Of a DNA stretch of 64,000 bases, positions 29,504-40,266 are shown one piece after another. The position numbers were made by a program, and so were the translations under genes. Below the pieces are notes generated by a model. The model had not been told where the DNA came from, made no database searches, and saw nothing but the letters and a program-made list of their open reading frames with translations. The first letter of the stretch is position 1. Every line of letters begins with the position of its first letter. The stretch covers positions 1-64,000 of the forward strand of contig CAKZLY010000002.1 in assembly GCA_937127445.1 (NCBI GenBank). The letters are read 5' to 3'. The DNA is from Eximiradius sp. Lineage in GTDB: Bacteria; Bacteroidota; Ignavibacteria; Kapaibacteriales; UBA2268.

Positions 29504-30523
29504 ATGAAATTTGAAGAATTAGAAGAAATAACGCAGGAAAGTATCGTTGTCGAATCTTTGCTAAGCTCTCCTGCTAAATTAAAGCTTCTTACGGGAAATA
29601 TTGGATTAGATAAATTAATTAAGAACAAAGATTTGCATCGTCCGCAACTTGCATTGGCGGGTTTTGTAGAGCTTTTTAATCATAATCAAATCCAAATTAT
29701 TGGAAATACAGAGTATTTCTATTTAAAAAGTTTAACAAAGCAACAAAGGATTAATTCAATAAAAAACCTGGCTCAATTCGATATACCTTGTGTTATCATT
29801 ACAAATGGACGAGAACTTTTCCCAGAATTTTTACAGATTGCAAAAGAACATAATATTCCTATTTTTTCGACTGATTATAATACTACAAAAGCATTTAATC
29901 TTTTATCAGAATATTTAGATGATCAGTTTGCACCACACGTTGTTGTTCATGGTTCATTTGTTGATGTCTACGGCGTAGGAGTTCTTTTTGTTGGCAAAAG
30001 CGGTATTGGAAAAAGTGAAATCGCTCTTGATTTGGTTGAGCGTGGTCATAGACTTGTTGCAGACGACATAGTTATGCTAACAAAGAAACGTGAAACAATA
30101 ATAATGGGAACGGGAACAAGTTTAGTCCAACATTTTATGGAAATTCGCGGATTGGGAATAATAGACGTCAGACAAATGTTTGGTATCCGTGCAATTCGCT
30201 TTCAGAAAAGGCTCGAAATAATTGTTGAATTAGAAGAGTGGTCCCAAAATCAAGAATATACAAGAACAGGATTAGATGAGACTTATGCAAACATCATGGG
30301 TGTAGAAATTTCAATGGTCAAACTGCCAATTATTCCTGGCAAGAACATCACAGTGATTGCCGAAGTAATAGCGATAAATTATCTATTGCGCACTTATGGA
30401 TATAATGCAGCCAAAGTATTTACAGATAATCTCAAAGATGCAATAAAAAAACGTTCCGCTGGACCACAAAGAAATTTTCAGGATAAAAGGCTTATAAATT
30501 ATTTCCAAGGCGATAATGAATAA
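29504..30523 (+). CDS. hprK: HPr kinase/phosphorylase
   Basis: A 339-residue bifunctional enzyme that phosphorylates HPr on Ser46 and removes that phosphate. The N-terminal domain is residues 1-135. The kinase domain has H149 and D154 in VHGSFVDVYG, a P-loop GKSGIGKS at 164-171, DD at 187-188 and the family signature EIRGLGIIDV. It begins one base after recA. With ptsH/ptsI at 25 kb it makes a Ser-phosphorylated HPr circuit, known for carbon regulation in Firmicutes and found without transport PTS in many Gram-negatives. Its output here cannot be seen. Confidence 0.95.
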   Translation: MKFEELEEITQESIVVESLLSSPAKLKLLTGNIGLDKLIKNKDLHRPQLALAGFVELFNHNQIQIIGNTEYFYLKSLTKQQRINSIKNLAQFDIPCVIITNGRELFPEFLQIAKEHNIPIFSTDYNTTKAFNLLSEYLDDQFAPHVVVHGSFVDVYGVGVLFVGKSGIGKSEIALDLVERGHRLVADDIVMLTKKRETIIMGTGTSLVQHFMEIRGLGIIDVRQMFGIRAIRFQKRLEIIVELEEWSQNQEYTRTGLDETYANIMGVEISMVKLPIIPGKNITVIAEVIAINYLLRTYGYNAAKVFTDNLKDAIKKRSAGPQRNFQDKRLINYFQGDNE

Positions 30524-30553
30524 TTGAAAGTTATATATCGAGGTATATTAATT

Positions 30554-32473
30554 ATGAAAAAATTATTTTTGTTATTCTTCTTTCTTTTAATTGGATTACA
30601 TACAAATTTAAATGCTAATGCTCCTGTTAAATTAGTTGCAAACCCCTCAAAATTAGAAGTCAAAAAAGGCGAAAAATTTAATGTTCAGCTTACTATGACT
30701 TTCAATGGACATTGGTACTCTTATTCACTTGTTGAAGTTGTAGGACCGGATGGATTAGGTCCAATGCCAACCGTTATTAGTGCAGAACCAAATAGTTTAG
30801 TCGAATTATCCGACAAAGTCAAAGAACCAAAGCCGAAAAAAAAATTTGATAAAGCCTTTGAAATTGATGTATTATATCATAAAGGAACAGTAAACTTTAT
30901 TGTACCATTAATAGCTAAAAAGGATTTAAATTTTTCCACAGATAAAGTAAAAATAATTGCAAATATGCAACTTTGTGAGGACGAAAGATGCCTTCCACCC
31001 GAGGATTATGTCGCGATAGTATCCAACGAAACCTATATCGACAATGAAAAAGAAGCATATGAACAAGGAATAGATACTGCTTCAAATAATTTGACCGTGA
31101 GTATCAAAGACACAGCAAAAGATACAATTACCAAGGTTGAGCATTATAAATCAGGAACAAAATCTGAGTTAGAAGAAAAAAAAGAGCAAGGGATATTATC
31201 ATTCTTATGGTTTTCTATGACAGCAGGGGCACTGGCGTTATTAACGCCTTGTGTTTTCCCGATGGTGCCAATTACGGTTTCATTTTTCACAAAGAGAGCT
31301 GAAAAAAACAAAGGAAAAGGACTTAGAGATGCATTAGTTTATGCATTTGGTATTATTTTCACTTTTACAGGACTTGGCTTCTTATTCTCAATTTTATTTG
31401 GTGCAAGTGGAATACAGGATTTCACGTCCAGTCCGTGGGTAAATTTTGTAATTGCAATTATTTTTATTGTTTTTGCATATAGTTTGTTTGGTGCTTTCGA
31501 GTTACAAATACCAACATCAATAACGAACAAACTTAATCAAAAGAGTATGCAGGGAGAAGGTATTTTTAGTGTAATCTTGATGGGACTTACATTTTCGCTG
31601 GCTTCTTTTTCTTGCACTGGTCCATTGGTTGCAGCTGCACTGGTAAGTGCGGCATCTGGTGAATGGTTCTATCCAATTATCAGTATGCTTGGATTTTCAA
31701 CAGTTCTTGCTGCACCGTTTTTTCTGCTTGCATTATTCCCAACTGCTCTCTCATCTTTGCCACGTGCGGGTGGATGGATGAATAATATCAAGGTTGTGCT
31801 TGGTTTTCTCGTAATTGCTGCAACGCTAAAATTTTTGAATAATGCTTTTGCTGATTGGGGAATTGGATTAAGTCGCGAAGTATTTTTAGCTATTTGGATT
31901 GCTTGCCTTGCGCTTGCTACTCTCTATATACTTGGCATATTCAAAATGTCGCACGATGCACCTGTTGACTCAGTGAGTCCAACTCGTTTAACTTTTGCAA
32001 TACTATTTGCAAGCATTACTTTGTATATTTCAACTGGATTTTTCAGCCCATCAATGGGCTTTCTCGAAGCATTTTTGCCTGCATCAGAAACAATCTCCAA
32101 TGTTATTGGAACCGCCCAAACAAAACAAAAATGGTTTGACAACATTGAGCAAGCAAAAATTGAAGCAAAAAGCTCAAATAAACTTCTATTACTTGACTTC
32201 ACTGGTAAGCACTGCCCAAATTGCAGGCTTATGGAAAGAAATATATTCACATTACCAGAAGTTTCTGCAAAATTAAATGAGCTTGTCAAAGTTAAGTTAA
32301 TAACAGATTTGCGAGAAGAACCATACATTTCGAATAAAAAATACCAAATGGAGAATTTCAACACGGTGGCAATTCCATTTTATGTGCTGATGGATGCAAA
32401 TGGTGAAATAATTAATCAAATTGGATACACTCCAAATAAAGATGAATTTCTGAAATTTTTAAACTCAAAATAA
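30554..32473 (+). CDS. dsbD: Thiol:disulfide interchange protein DsbD
   Basis: A 639-residue inner-membrane reductant conductor, passing electrons from cytoplasmic thioredoxin to periplasmic partners. All three modules are complete: an N-terminal periplasmic domain with C141/C146 (CEDERC), an eight-helix core with C233 (LTPCVFPM) and C354 (SFSCTGPL), and a C-terminal thioredoxin domain with CPNC at 554-557. ATG 30554, preceded by GAGG at 30540-30543, fits the signal peptide (MKKLFLLFFF) better than TTG at 30524. It is followed after one base by the MFS gene, and lies downstream of recA-hprK in the same direction. Confidence 0.94.
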   Translation: MKKLFLLFFFLLIGLHTNLNANAPVKLVANPSKLEVKKGEKFNVQLTMTFNGHWYSYSLVEVVGPDGLGPMPTVISAEPNSLVELSDKVKEPKPKKKFDKAFEIDVLYHKGTVNFIVPLIAKKDLNFSTDKVKIIANMQLCEDERCLPPEDYVAIVSNETYIDNEKEAYEQGIDTASNNLTVSIKDTAKDTITKVEHYKSGTKSELEEKKEQGILSFLWFSMTAGALALLTPCVFPMVPITVSFFTKRAEKNKGKGLRDALVYAFGIIFTFTGLGFLFSILFGASGIQDFTSSPWVNFVIAIIFIVFAYSLFGAFELQIPTSITNKLNQKSMQGEGIFSVILMGLTFSLASFSCTGPLVAAALVSAASGEWFYPIISMLGFSTVLAAPFFLLALFPTALSSLPRAGGWMNNIKVVLGFLVIAATLKFLNNAFADWGIGLSREVFLAIWIACLALATLYILGIFKMSHDAPVDSVSPTRLTFAILFASITLYISTGFFSPSMGFLEAFLPASETISNVIGTAQTKQKWFDNIEQAKIEAKSSNKLLLLDFTGKHCPNCRLMERNIFTLPEVSAKLNELVKVKLITDLREEPYISNKKYQMENFNTVAIPFYVLMDANGEIINQIGYTPNKDEFLKFLNSK

Positions 32474-32474
32474 A

Positions 32475-33782
32475 ATGTCCAATTCAAGTAAAAAAGAAAG
32501 GCTGGGTTGGTATTTTTATGATTGGGCTAACTCAGCCTTTCCTACAACTGTAATTACAGTTTTTTTAGGACCATATATAACTTCAATAACAAACAACGTT
32601 TCCGTAAATGGACAGATAAATGTTTATGGGATAGCAATTGCAAGTGGTTCATACTATCCATATTTAGTTTCAATTTCAGTTTTTCTTCAAGTATTTTTCC
32701 TGCCAATAATTGGAAGTATTGCTGATAAAACAAAAGCCAAAAAATTAATATTGGGTATCACTGCTTATATAGGAGCATTGGCAACACTATGTTTGTTTTT
32801 TTTGGATGGGAATAGATATATTTTGGGTGGTTGGATGTTTGTAATTGCCAATATTGCTTTTGGTGCTTCGATTGTAGTTTATAATTCAATTTTGAATGAT
32901 ATCTCGACAATCGACGAACGAGATAACGTATCATCGAAAGGCTGGGCATTCGGTTACATCGGTGGTGGTTTGCTGCTTCTGATTAATCTTGTTTTCTTTA
33001 ACAATGCGGGAAATTTTGGAATAAGCACATCAGATGCTGTCCGTATTTGCCTAGCATCAGCAGGAGCCTGGTGGTCTGTTTTCACTGTATTTCCTTTAAT
33101 GTGGATAAGAAAATACAAAAATCAGATAAAGAAACAAAATAAAAAACCAATAAAAATATTAAAGGGTGGTTTCGAGCAGTTTATTGATACGTTCAAAAAT
33201 GCCAAGAAATATCCAAGAACGCTATATTTTTTGATTGCATATTTGATGTATAACGATGGAGTGCAAGCAGTAATTGCACTTGCAGCACAATTTGGACAGG
33301 AAGAACTTGGTCTGGAAATGTCTTTTTTGACATTTGTAATATTGATTGTTCAGTTTGTTGCTTTTGGTGGTGCATTATTTTTCGGTAAACTTGCCAATTA
33401 TTTAGGAACAAAAAAAGCATTAGCAACAAGCATTACTATATGGATCTGCGCAATTATTTTCGCATTTGGATTTTTATACGGAAAAACTGAATTTTTAATT
33501 TTAGGGCTGACAATTGGCTTAGTAATGGGTGGCACCCAGGCTTTGAGTCGTTCGCTTTTTTCCAAAATCATTCCTAAAAATCAAGAAGCAGAGTATTTCA
33601 GTTTCTATGAAATTAGTGAACGTGGGACAAGCTGGCTTGCACCATTGCTTTTTGGTTTGGTGTACCAATTTACTGCATCATATCGGCTGGCAATATTATC
33701 GCTACTTGTATTTTTTGTTATAGGTTTATATATGCTTTTACGAGTTAAATTAGAAAAAGCAATTATTGATTCACAATCCTAA
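32475..33782 (+). CDS. MFS permease, UMF1/Atg22-like
   Basis: A 435-residue membrane protein with about 12 hydrophobic helices. The N-terminus GWYFYDWANSAFPTTVITVFLGPYI carries the YDWANSAF signature of the UMF1 (Atg22-like) family of major facilitators. In yeast, Atg22 exports amino acids from the vacuole; the bacterial substrates are unknown. A cytoplasmic loop rich in lysine separates the two halves (about residues 215-240). It starts one base after dsbD and ends ten bases from the convergent dapD. Confidence 0.88.
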   Translation: MSNSSKKERLGWYFYDWANSAFPTTVITVFLGPYITSITNNVSVNGQINVYGIAIASGSYYPYLVSISVFLQVFFLPIIGSIADKTKAKKLILGITAYIGALATLCLFFLDGNRYILGGWMFVIANIAFGASIVVYNSILNDISTIDERDNVSSKGWAFGYIGGGLLLLINLVFFNNAGNFGISTSDAVRICLASAGAWWSVFTVFPLMWIRKYKNQIKKQNKKPIKILKGGFEQFIDTFKNAKKYPRTLYFLIAYLMYNDGVQAVIALAAQFGQEELGLEMSFLTFVILIVQFVAFGGALFFGKLANYLGTKKALATSITIWICAIIFAFGFLYGKTEFLILGLTIGLVMGGTQALSRSLFSKIIPKNQEAEYFSFYEISERGTSWLAPLLFGLVYQFTASYRLAILSLLVFFVIGLYMLLRVKLEKAIIDSQS

Positions 33783-33792
33783 TTATAAAATT

Positions 33793-34626
33793 TTATCTTA
33801 ATATATCTTCCAAAGCAACTCGTGCGTCTGTTTGTTCGTCTCTGTATTTCACAATTATCGGTGTATAAATACCAAGTCCATAATTTTCAGCGAAATAACC
33901 TTTAACTTTTCTGCTGCCTGCAACAACAACAGCGGAACGTGGGACTTCCAAAGGTTTATCGTTCGAACCTTTGATAATTCGATTATGAACAATGTCGTAT
34001 ATTGGAGTAGATGCTGTTAAAATAACTCCTGACGCAATAATTGCGTTTTGACGGACAAGCACACCCTCGTAGATACCACAATTGCCACCAATTAACACAT
34101 TGTCTTCTATTATCACGGGACGAGCGCCTATTGGTTCAAGAACACCGCCAATTTGAGCAGCTGCGCTAATATGCACATTTTTCCCGATTTGAGCGCAAGT
34201 GCCAACAAGCGCGTGGGAATCAACCATACTACCAGAATCTACGTAAGCACCAATGTTAATATACATAGGGGGCATACAAATAACACCCTTCGCAATGTAT
34301 GCACCAGTTCTAATCGAAGAACCACCAGGAACTAATCTAATATTATCTTGTAGAGAAATTTGTTTTAATGGCAAAGTATGCTTGTCAAAAAAACAAAAAT
34401 CATCTGAAATGGACATATCAATTAATTTCCCATACCGAAAGAGTATCAATATACCTTCTTTCACCCAAGTATTAATTATCCATTCCTCATTAATTTTTTC
34501 TGCAGCACGAATCTTCCCTTGATTCAGAAGGGAAATAAATTCATCAACAAATTGCTGTAACTCTAAATGTGAACAATGCTCATAATTCAGTTTAACATGA
34601 GCAATCTTCTCTTGTATTGTATCCAT
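33793..34626 (-). CDS. dapD: Tetrahydrodipicolinate N-succinyltransferase
   Basis: A 277-residue trimeric acyltransferase of the succinylase branch of lysine/meso-DAP synthesis, using succinyl-CoA. An alpha-helical N-terminal domain (1-100) is followed by a left-handed beta-helix with hexapeptide repeats ([50 protein letters not shown]) and the C-terminal CoA-binding part. Length and repeat pattern match DapD. The STAS gene lies 12 bases upstream in the same direction. It supplies the precursor for the meso-DAP-type MurE at 38.7 kb. Confidence 0.94.
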   Translation of the reverse strand: MDTIQEKIAHVKLNYEHCSHLELQQFVDEFISLLNQGKIRAAEKINEEWIINTWVKEGILILFRYGKLIDMSISDDFCFFDKHTLPLKQISLQDNIRLVPGGSSIRTGAYIAKGVICMPPMYINIGAYVDSGSMVDSHALVGTCAQIGKNVHISAAAQIGGVLEPIGARPVIIEDNVLIGGNCGIYEGVLVRQNAIIASGVILTASTPIYDIVHNRIIKGSNDKPLEVPRSAVVVAGSRKVKGYFAENYGLGIYTPIIVKYRDEQTDARVALEDILR

Positions 34627-34638
34627 AAATAACTCTAT

Positions 34639-34995
34639 TTAAGTTGTTGAGATTACTTCTTCAATATTGTTAAAGATACGAAGAACTTTATGTAAATGAG
34701 TAACTTCAAGTAAATATTTAACTTTTTCAGGCACATTTACCAAAGCAAAAGATATATCCGAATTGCGCAATGTGCTCATTGTTCCAACAAGCATACCTAA
34801 ACCTGTACTATTGATAACCTCGACTTCGCATAAATCAGCAATAATAGCACTAACATTTTGTTCTTTACATTTTTGAATAGCAAGATTAAATTCTAATGCA
34901 TCATTCCCACCAAGAACTTGCTTTTTCAATAAAATTTTTGCAATTTTCGTTTCATTAGATAAGAATTCTATGTTATATGAATTATCTTGGTTCAT
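34639..34995 (-). CDS. STAS-domain anti-sigma factor antagonist-like protein
   Basis: A 118-residue stand-alone STAS domain. The core has a strand-helix pattern with IIADLCEVEVINSTGLGML, where S63 in NSTGLG is the serine normally phosphorylated by an anti-sigma kinase. The NVPEKVKYLLEVTHLHKVLRIF segment forms the last helix. Known homologues (SpoIIAA, RsbV, BtrV) switch partner proteins by phosphorylation. No RsbW-like kinase or PP2C phosphatase gene is adjacent, so its partner is elsewhere. Probably co-transcribed with dapD. Confidence 0.88.
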   Translation of the reverse strand: MNQDNSYNIEFLSNETKIAKILLKKQVLGGNDALEFNLAIQKCKEQNVSAIIADLCEVEVINSTGLGMLVGTMSTLRNSDISFALVNVPEKVKYLLEVTHLHKVLRIFNNIEEVISTT

Positions 34996-35141
34996 TGCGC
35001 AATCCTGTTTAAGTTAATTATTCAATAATACAAAAAAAAATATTGCATTCAAAATACAATTTGTGTAATTATCATTTTATCTGATAAATCGCAAAAAATT
35101 ATTAATTTGCAAAATCATATTATGCAAATTTGAGGTTAATA

Positions 35142-36650
35142 ATGGCAGAACAATTGAATGAGCAAGATTTAAGACGTTTCGAAGAACTCGAACTGCTCGA
35201 AAAAGCAGGAATTGAGGTTTATCCATATAGTTTTAATAAAACTCACTCTACTAAATTTATCTTAAAGAACTTTAATGACGAAAAATCAGAAGAATTGTTC
35301 AATGTCGGTGTTGCTGGACGTATTTCTGCAATTAGACGAATGGGGAAAGCAAGCTTTTTCCACATTGCAGATGAAACTGGTAAAATTCAAATTTATATGA
35401 AAAAAGATGATTTACCTGATTTTTACGAAAACACAAAATTACTTGATATAGGCGATATTATTGGAGTTGAAGGCTTTACATTTAGAACTAAGACTGGTGA
35501 AATCACTATTCACGCAAGAAAGGTTTCTCTTCTTGCAAAATGTCTGAGAACATTACCGGTTGTAAAAGAAGAAATTGATGAACAAGGCAATAGGATTGTA
35601 TATGATGCTTTTGCTGATAAAGAGTTACGTTACCGTCGAAGATATGTTGATTTAATTGTAAATCCGGATGTTAAAAATACATTTATCAAACGTTCGAAAA
35701 TTATTTCTTACATACGAAAGTTTTTTGATGAAAAAGGTTGGCTAGAAGTTGATACACCTATTCTGCAAACTATATATGGTGGAGCAACAGCAAGACCATT
35801 TATTACACATTTGAATGCTCTGGATATTACATTATACTTACGGATAGCAGTGGAATTATATTTGAAACGCCTGATTGTAGGCGGTTTTGAGGGAGTATAT
35901 GAAATTGGAAGAAACTTCCGTAATGAAGGGATGGACCGCACTCATAACCCTGAATTTACAATGTTAGAACTTTACGTTGCTTACAAAGACTACAACTGGA
36001 TGATGGATTTAACAGAAGAACTAATCTCAAAAACTGCATTAGAAGTCAATGGTTCTTATGAAGTAGAATTTGACGGTAAATTAATTAGTTTAAAACCACC
36101 GTTTCGTAGAGCAAAGATGTTTGATTTATTCAAGCAATATACAGGATACGAGCTTAAAGGAAAATCGCGTGATGAACTATTCGAAATAGCAAAGAAACTA
36201 AACGTTGATGTAGATGATAATGCCTCATCAATGAAAATACTTGATGAAATATTTGGTGCAAAAGTTGAAGAACATCTTTTACAACCAACTTTTGTGATAG
36301 ATTATCCTCTTGAAATGTCTCCACTTGCCAAAAAACATAGAAGCGAGGAAGGTCTTGTTGAGCGCTTTGAATTATTTGTAAATGGGAATGAACTTGCAAA
36401 TGCTTTCAGCGAACTTAACGACCCACGAGACCAGCAGCAACGTCTTGAAGAACAAGCAAGAATTAGAGCTGCAGGAGATGAAGAAGCGATGGTTGTTGAT
36501 GAGGACTTTTTATACTCTCTTGAAGTTGGGATGCCACCGACAGCGGGCTTAGGAATTGGAATTGACAGACTTGTGATGCTACTTACTGGTGAAAGTTCAA
36601 TACGCGATGTCATACTATTTCCTATGATGCGACCCGAGAAAAACAAATAA
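35142..36650 (+). CDS. lysS: Lysyl-tRNA synthetase, class II
   Basis: A 502-residue enzyme that charges tRNA-Lys. It has an N-terminal OB-fold anticodon-binding domain (about 55-150) and a class II core with motif 2 ([19 protein letters not shown]) and motif 3 ([24 protein letters not shown]). ATG 35142, six bases after GAGG at 35132-35135, is preferred over the in-frame TTG at 35130. It heads the lysS-protease-murB run; the next gene begins two bases after its stop. Confidence 0.97.
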   Translation: MAEQLNEQDLRRFEELELLEKAGIEVYPYSFNKTHSTKFILKNFNDEKSEELFNVGVAGRISAIRRMGKASFFHIADETGKIQIYMKKDDLPDFYENTKLLDIGDIIGVEGFTFRTKTGEITIHARKVSLLAKCLRTLPVVKEEIDEQGNRIVYDAFADKELRYRRRYVDLIVNPDVKNTFIKRSKIISYIRKFFDEKGWLEVDTPILQTIYGGATARPFITHLNALDITLYLRIAVELYLKRLIVGGFEGVYEIGRNFRNEGMDRTHNPEFTMLELYVAYKDYNWMMDLTEELISKTALEVNGSYEVEFDGKLISLKPPFRRAKMFDLFKQYTGYELKGKSRDELFEIAKKLNVDVDDNASSMKILDEIFGAKVEEHLLQPTFVIDYPLEMSPLAKKHRSEEGLVERFELFVNGNELANAFSELNDPRDQQQRLEEQARIRAAGDEEAMVVDEDFLYSLEVGMPPTAGLGIGIDRLVMLLTGESSIRDVILFPMMRPEKNK

Positions 36651-36652
36651 AA

Positions 36653-37708
36653 ATGAACGATTACTTTAAAATAAATAAAGCAACAAAAAACTCAATTTTT
36701 ATTAATATTGGTCTTTTTGTTGTTACATTTATAACCTGCTCAATTGCTGGTACACAGTGGGCTAATGTTGATTTTACAGAAATATTAAACTGGCACTTTG
36801 GTTTTACTTATGCAATCTTGATTCTCACTTTTTTGTCGGCCCATGAATTTGGGCATTATTTTGCTGCAAAGTATCATGGAGTAGATGCAACATTACCATA
36901 TTATATACCATTTCCGATACCTATTGCAGCAAATTTCGGAACTTTTGGTGCTGTTATAAAAACTCGTTCACCTATTCCAAGTAGCAAGGCACTTTTCGAT
37001 ATTGGAGCGGCAGGACCGATTGCTGGATTTATCGTGTCATTAATTTTTCTTATCTATGGTTTTATGACACTTCCATCTATTGATTACCTTTATTCAATTC
37101 ATCCAGAATACATTACGCTTTACGGAGGGGAAATACCTAATAAAAGCTTGTTTTTCGGAGATACTATACTTTTTTGGATACTTGCTAAAATATTCGCCAA
37201 CTCCAATGGTTTTTTACCCCCAATGAATGAAATATATCATTACCCTTTTTTAAATGTAGGATGGTTTGGCTTATTTGTTACTACGTTAAATATGCTTCCA
37301 ATTGGTCAACTCGATGGCGGACATATTGTTTATGCGATGTTTGGAAAATCTAAGCACGCTAAAATTGCTCGAACATTCTGGGGCATTTTGATGATCCTGG
37401 GTCTATTTTCGCTACTCGGTGTTTTATACGAAACACTAAAAGTAGATAACCCCAACAAAATCATTATATGGTTTCAAGACTTATTATTGCCCTCTCTATC
37501 TTTTGTTGACTCACACTTCCCTTTTATTTTTCAATCGTGGTTTGGATGGTTAGTATGGGCATTGGTTACGAGATTTTTTGTTAAGTTAGATCACCCACCG
37601 GTGCTTCATGAATGTGATATTGGAGCAGTTCGGAAAACGATTGGATGGATTACTATCATAATATTATTTCTTTCATTTTCTTATAATGGAATTTATTTTG
37701 TAGAATGA
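36653..37708 (+). CDS. M50-family intramembrane site-2-type protease
   Basis: A 351-residue membrane protein with about seven hydrophobic segments. The zinc site is HEFGH (H64, E65, H68) in the second segment, and the third ligand is in NMLPIGQLDGGH (D221). A cytoplasmic or luminal GxxG-type loop (PIAANFGTFGAVIKT) lies between. There is no PDZ domain, unlike RseP. Such enzymes cut regulatory membrane proteins, but the substrate is not evident. It is two bases after lysS and overlaps murB by four bases (ATGA). Confidence 0.9.
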   Translation: MNDYFKINKATKNSIFINIGLFVVTFITCSIAGTQWANVDFTEILNWHFGFTYAILILTFLSAHEFGHYFAAKYHGVDATLPYYIPFPIPIAANFGTFGAVIKTRSPIPSSKALFDIGAAGPIAGFIVSLIFLIYGFMTLPSIDYLYSIHPEYITLYGGEIPNKSLFFGDTILFWILAKIFANSNGFLPPMNEIYHYPFLNVGWFGLFVTTLNMLPIGQLDGGHIVYAMFGKSKHAKIARTFWGILMILGLFSLLGVLYETLKVDNPNKIIIWFQDLLLPSLSFVDSHFPFIFQSWFGWLVWALVTRFFVKLDHPPVLHECDIGAVRKTIGWITIIILFLSFSYNGIYFVE

Positions 37709-38724
37709 TAAATATTTTAGAGAACATATCATTAAAACATTATAATACATTTGGGATAGACATCAAAGCAAGATATTTCGTTAAAGTTCGCTGCATAGAC
37801 GATCTTACTGCTTTACTGCAAACAAAGCATTTTCAGGAAAATCGTAGAATAATTATAGGAGGAGGTTCCAATTTATTATTTAGACACGATTTTCAAGGAA
37901 TAATTATCTTGGTCGAAATCAAAGGCGTCCACTACCAAGGTTCAACTCAATCAAGTACAATTTTAAAAGTTGGAGCAGGGGAAAACTGGAATGAATTTGT
38001 TGAACTTTGTGTAAAAAACCGTTTGTATGGCATAGAAAACTTAGTTTATATTCCCGGCAAAGTTGGAGCTGCACCTGTGCAAAATATTGGTGCTTATGGT
38101 GTAGAACAAAAAGATTTTCTTCACAAAGTAGAATACTTCGATATTTCAACTGGCAAAATTGTAATTTTACATCAAGCAGAATGTAAATTTGATTACCGTA
38201 GTTCAATTTTTAAAAACGAGCTTGAAGACAAAGCCATAATAACGAATGTGTATTACGAGCTTTCAAGAGAATGGAAACCCAACATCAATTACAAAGACAT
38301 CAAGCAAGAACTGGATAAATTCACATTTGTGGAGCCTGATGCAGAATATGTGATGAATACAGTAAAAAGAGTGCGAAAAAACAAATTGCCTGCACCTTCG
38401 GATATTGGGAATGCGGGAAGTTTCTTTAAAAATCCGGTTGTCGATGAACAATATTTTTATACCTTAAAAGAAAAATATCCAGACATTCCCTATTTTCAAT
38501 TGGATAACCAATATAAAATTCCAGCAGCATATTTAATTGAAAAATGCGGTTGGAAAGGATACCGCTCAGGAAATTGTGGTGTTTACGACCATCATTCATT
38601 AATATTAGTTAATTACGGAAATGCATCAGGAGAAGAAATTTTTCAACTCTCTGAGAACATCAGACAATCTGTTCAAGATGAATTTGGGATTTTGCTTGAA
38701 CGAGAAGTAATCGTCGTTGAATAA
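37705..38724 (+). CDS. murB: UDP-N-acetylenolpyruvoylglucosamine reductase
   Basis: A 339-residue flavoenzyme that reduces UDP-GlcNAc-enolpyruvate to UDP-MurNAc with NADPH. Seen: an N-terminal NTFGIDIKA substrate element, the FAD-binding IIGGGSNLLF, GIENLVYIPGKVGAAPVQNIGAYG, the catalytic-region FDYRSSIFK, and NAGSFFKNPVV in the substrate domain. The length and the long C-terminal part match the type I (E. coli-like) enzyme. It ends five bases from the convergent murE; no terminator hairpin fits between them. Confidence 0.95.
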   Translation: MINILENISLKHYNTFGIDIKARYFVKVRCIDDLTALLQTKHFQENRRIIIGGGSNLLFRHDFQGIIILVEIKGVHYQGSTQSSTILKVGAGENWNEFVELCVKNRLYGIENLVYIPGKVGAAPVQNIGAYGVEQKDFLHKVEYFDISTGKIVILHQAECKFDYRSSIFKNELEDKAIITNVYYELSREWKPNINYKDIKQELDKFTFVEPDAEYVMNTVKRVRKNKLPAPSDIGNAGSFFKNPVVDEQYFYTLKEKYPDIPYFQLDNQYKIPAAYLIEKCGWKGYRSGNCGVYDHHSLILVNYGNASGEEIFQLSENIRQSVQDEFGILLEREVIVVE

Positions 38725-38729
38725 CTATT

Positions 38730-40199
38730 TCATATTTTTTTTAATTGCTCTAAATCATCAAAATGAAAGCGTGTTTGGCCAATAATTTGATACTTCTCGT
38801 GACCTTTGCCTGCAACCAACACAATATCTTCATTATTTGAATTATTTACTGCATAGCGTATTGCCTCAGAACGTTCGGCAATTTCAACAACCTTTGATTT
38901 ATTATCAATCGGGATTCCATCAATAATATCTTTTCTAATGCTTGCAGGTTCCTCTGTCCGAGGATTATCATCAGTAACGACAACAATATCTGCAAGTTGA
39001 GATGCAATATTGCCCATCTTAGGCCGTTTAGAACGATCACGATCTCCCCCACACCCGAACACACAAATTAGTTTAGAGTTTTGATGTCCAGAGTTTTGAA
39101 GAATTTCTCTACAGGTGAGCAAAGCTTTTTCGAGTGCATCGGGAGTATGCGCATAATCAACAATTCCTATGGCACCTGTTCGCAATTTAATTGAGGACAT
39201 CCGACCTTCGGCAGGAGATACGTCTTTCATAGCAGTTGAAATATCATCTGGATTGTATCCAAGCTCAATACAAGCAGCAACAGCAAGTGAAGAATTATCA
39301 ATATTGAATTTCCCCAAAAGTGAGGTTTCTATATTCAAATCGAAAATATCTGTTGACATTTGGAAAGAAATTCCATCCCGCATTATTTTTTCATTATATA
39401 TAAAATATTTATTTGTATTATTCCTACCAACAAAAACAATGTTATTGCATTTACAATTTGAAACCATAAAATTAGCCCATTCGGTGTCACCCTGCACAAC
39501 CGCAATAGATTCGGGCTTTAAATTATCGAATAGAATTTTTTTTGCAGACGCATAATTCTCCATATTTTTATGATAATCCAGGTGGTCGTGCGTAAGATTA
39601 GTGAATACTGCAACATCAAAGTCAATACCAAACACTCTTTTCTGCTCTAATGAGTGAGATGATACTTCCATAACAACGCATTGAACTCCATTTGTTGCCA
39701 TTTCTTTAAAGATACGGCAAAGTTCAAAAGATTCAGGAGTTGTGTGCGTCGCGTTATAAAAACGATTGAGGAAATAAATCCCCGTAGTGCCAATAATCCC
39801 AACTTTTAGCCCCATTTTTTCTAAAATTTGAGCTATTAGAAAAGTAGTTGTAGTTTTCCCATTTGTTCCAGTTACACCAATCATTTTCATATAACGGGTA
39901 GGATCATCAAACCACCAATGTGAAATTTCAGCAAGTGCTTGTCGTGAATTATCTACTTTGATAAAAGTAACATCATCGTATAATTCTGGAATTTTTTCGC
40001 AAACAATTGTTTTGCAGTTTTGCTTTATAACATCAGGAATAAAACTATGAGCATCAACTTTTGCGCCTTGCATAGCAACAAAAAGTGTACCGGAGGAGAC
40101 CAATCTTGAATCATAACTAATTGAAGATATCTTTCTGTCAACTAAATTTATTATTTCACTATAAGATAATTTTTTGAGTAAGTCCGAAAGCTTTTTCAT
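38730..40199 (-). CDS. murE: UDP-MurNAc-tripeptide synthetase, meso-DAP-adding type
   Basis: A 489-residue Mur ligase. The P-loop is GTNGKTTT (111-118), the expected carbamylated lysine is K220 in SAKKILF, and the substrate-selecting loop reads DNPRTE (411-416), the signature of meso-diaminopimelate addition. ATG 40199 gives the normal MurE N-terminus (MKKLSDLLKKL). A longer frame extends upstream to 40331, but that extension overlaps the divergent PAP2 gene and has no family similarity. Fits with dapD and murB in the same region. Confidence 0.95.
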   Translation of the reverse strand: MKKLSDLLKKLSYSEIINLVDRKISSISYDSRLVSSGTLFVAMQGAKVDAHSFIPDVIKQNCKTIVCEKIPELYDDVTFIKVDNSRQALAEISHWWFDDPTRYMKMIGVTGTNGKTTTTFLIAQILEKMGLKVGIIGTTGIYFLNRFYNATHTTPESFELCRIFKEMATNGVQCVVMEVSSHSLEQKRVFGIDFDVAVFTNLTHDHLDYHKNMENYASAKKILFDNLKPESIAVVQGDTEWANFMVSNCKCNNIVFVGRNNTNKYFIYNEKIMRDGISFQMSTDIFDLNIETSLLGKFNIDNSSLAVAACIELGYNPDDISTAMKDVSPAEGRMSSIKLRTGAIGIVDYAHTPDALEKALLTCREILQNSGHQNSKLICVFGCGGDRDRSKRPKMGNIASQLADIVVVTDDNPRTEEPASIRKDIIDGIPIDNKSKVVEIAERSEAIRYAVNNSNNEDIVLVAGKGHEKYQIIGQTRFHFDDLEQLKKI

Positions 40200-40266
40200 A
40201 AGAATTTCAATTAATTTAAAAAATATGCATAAATTAATAGACAAAAATAGTAAAAATAATTGAAAA

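Noticed and set aside
30524-30553. Upstream TTG start for dsbD
   Set aside because: It would add ten residues before a normal signal peptide; the GAGG sequence favours ATG 30554.
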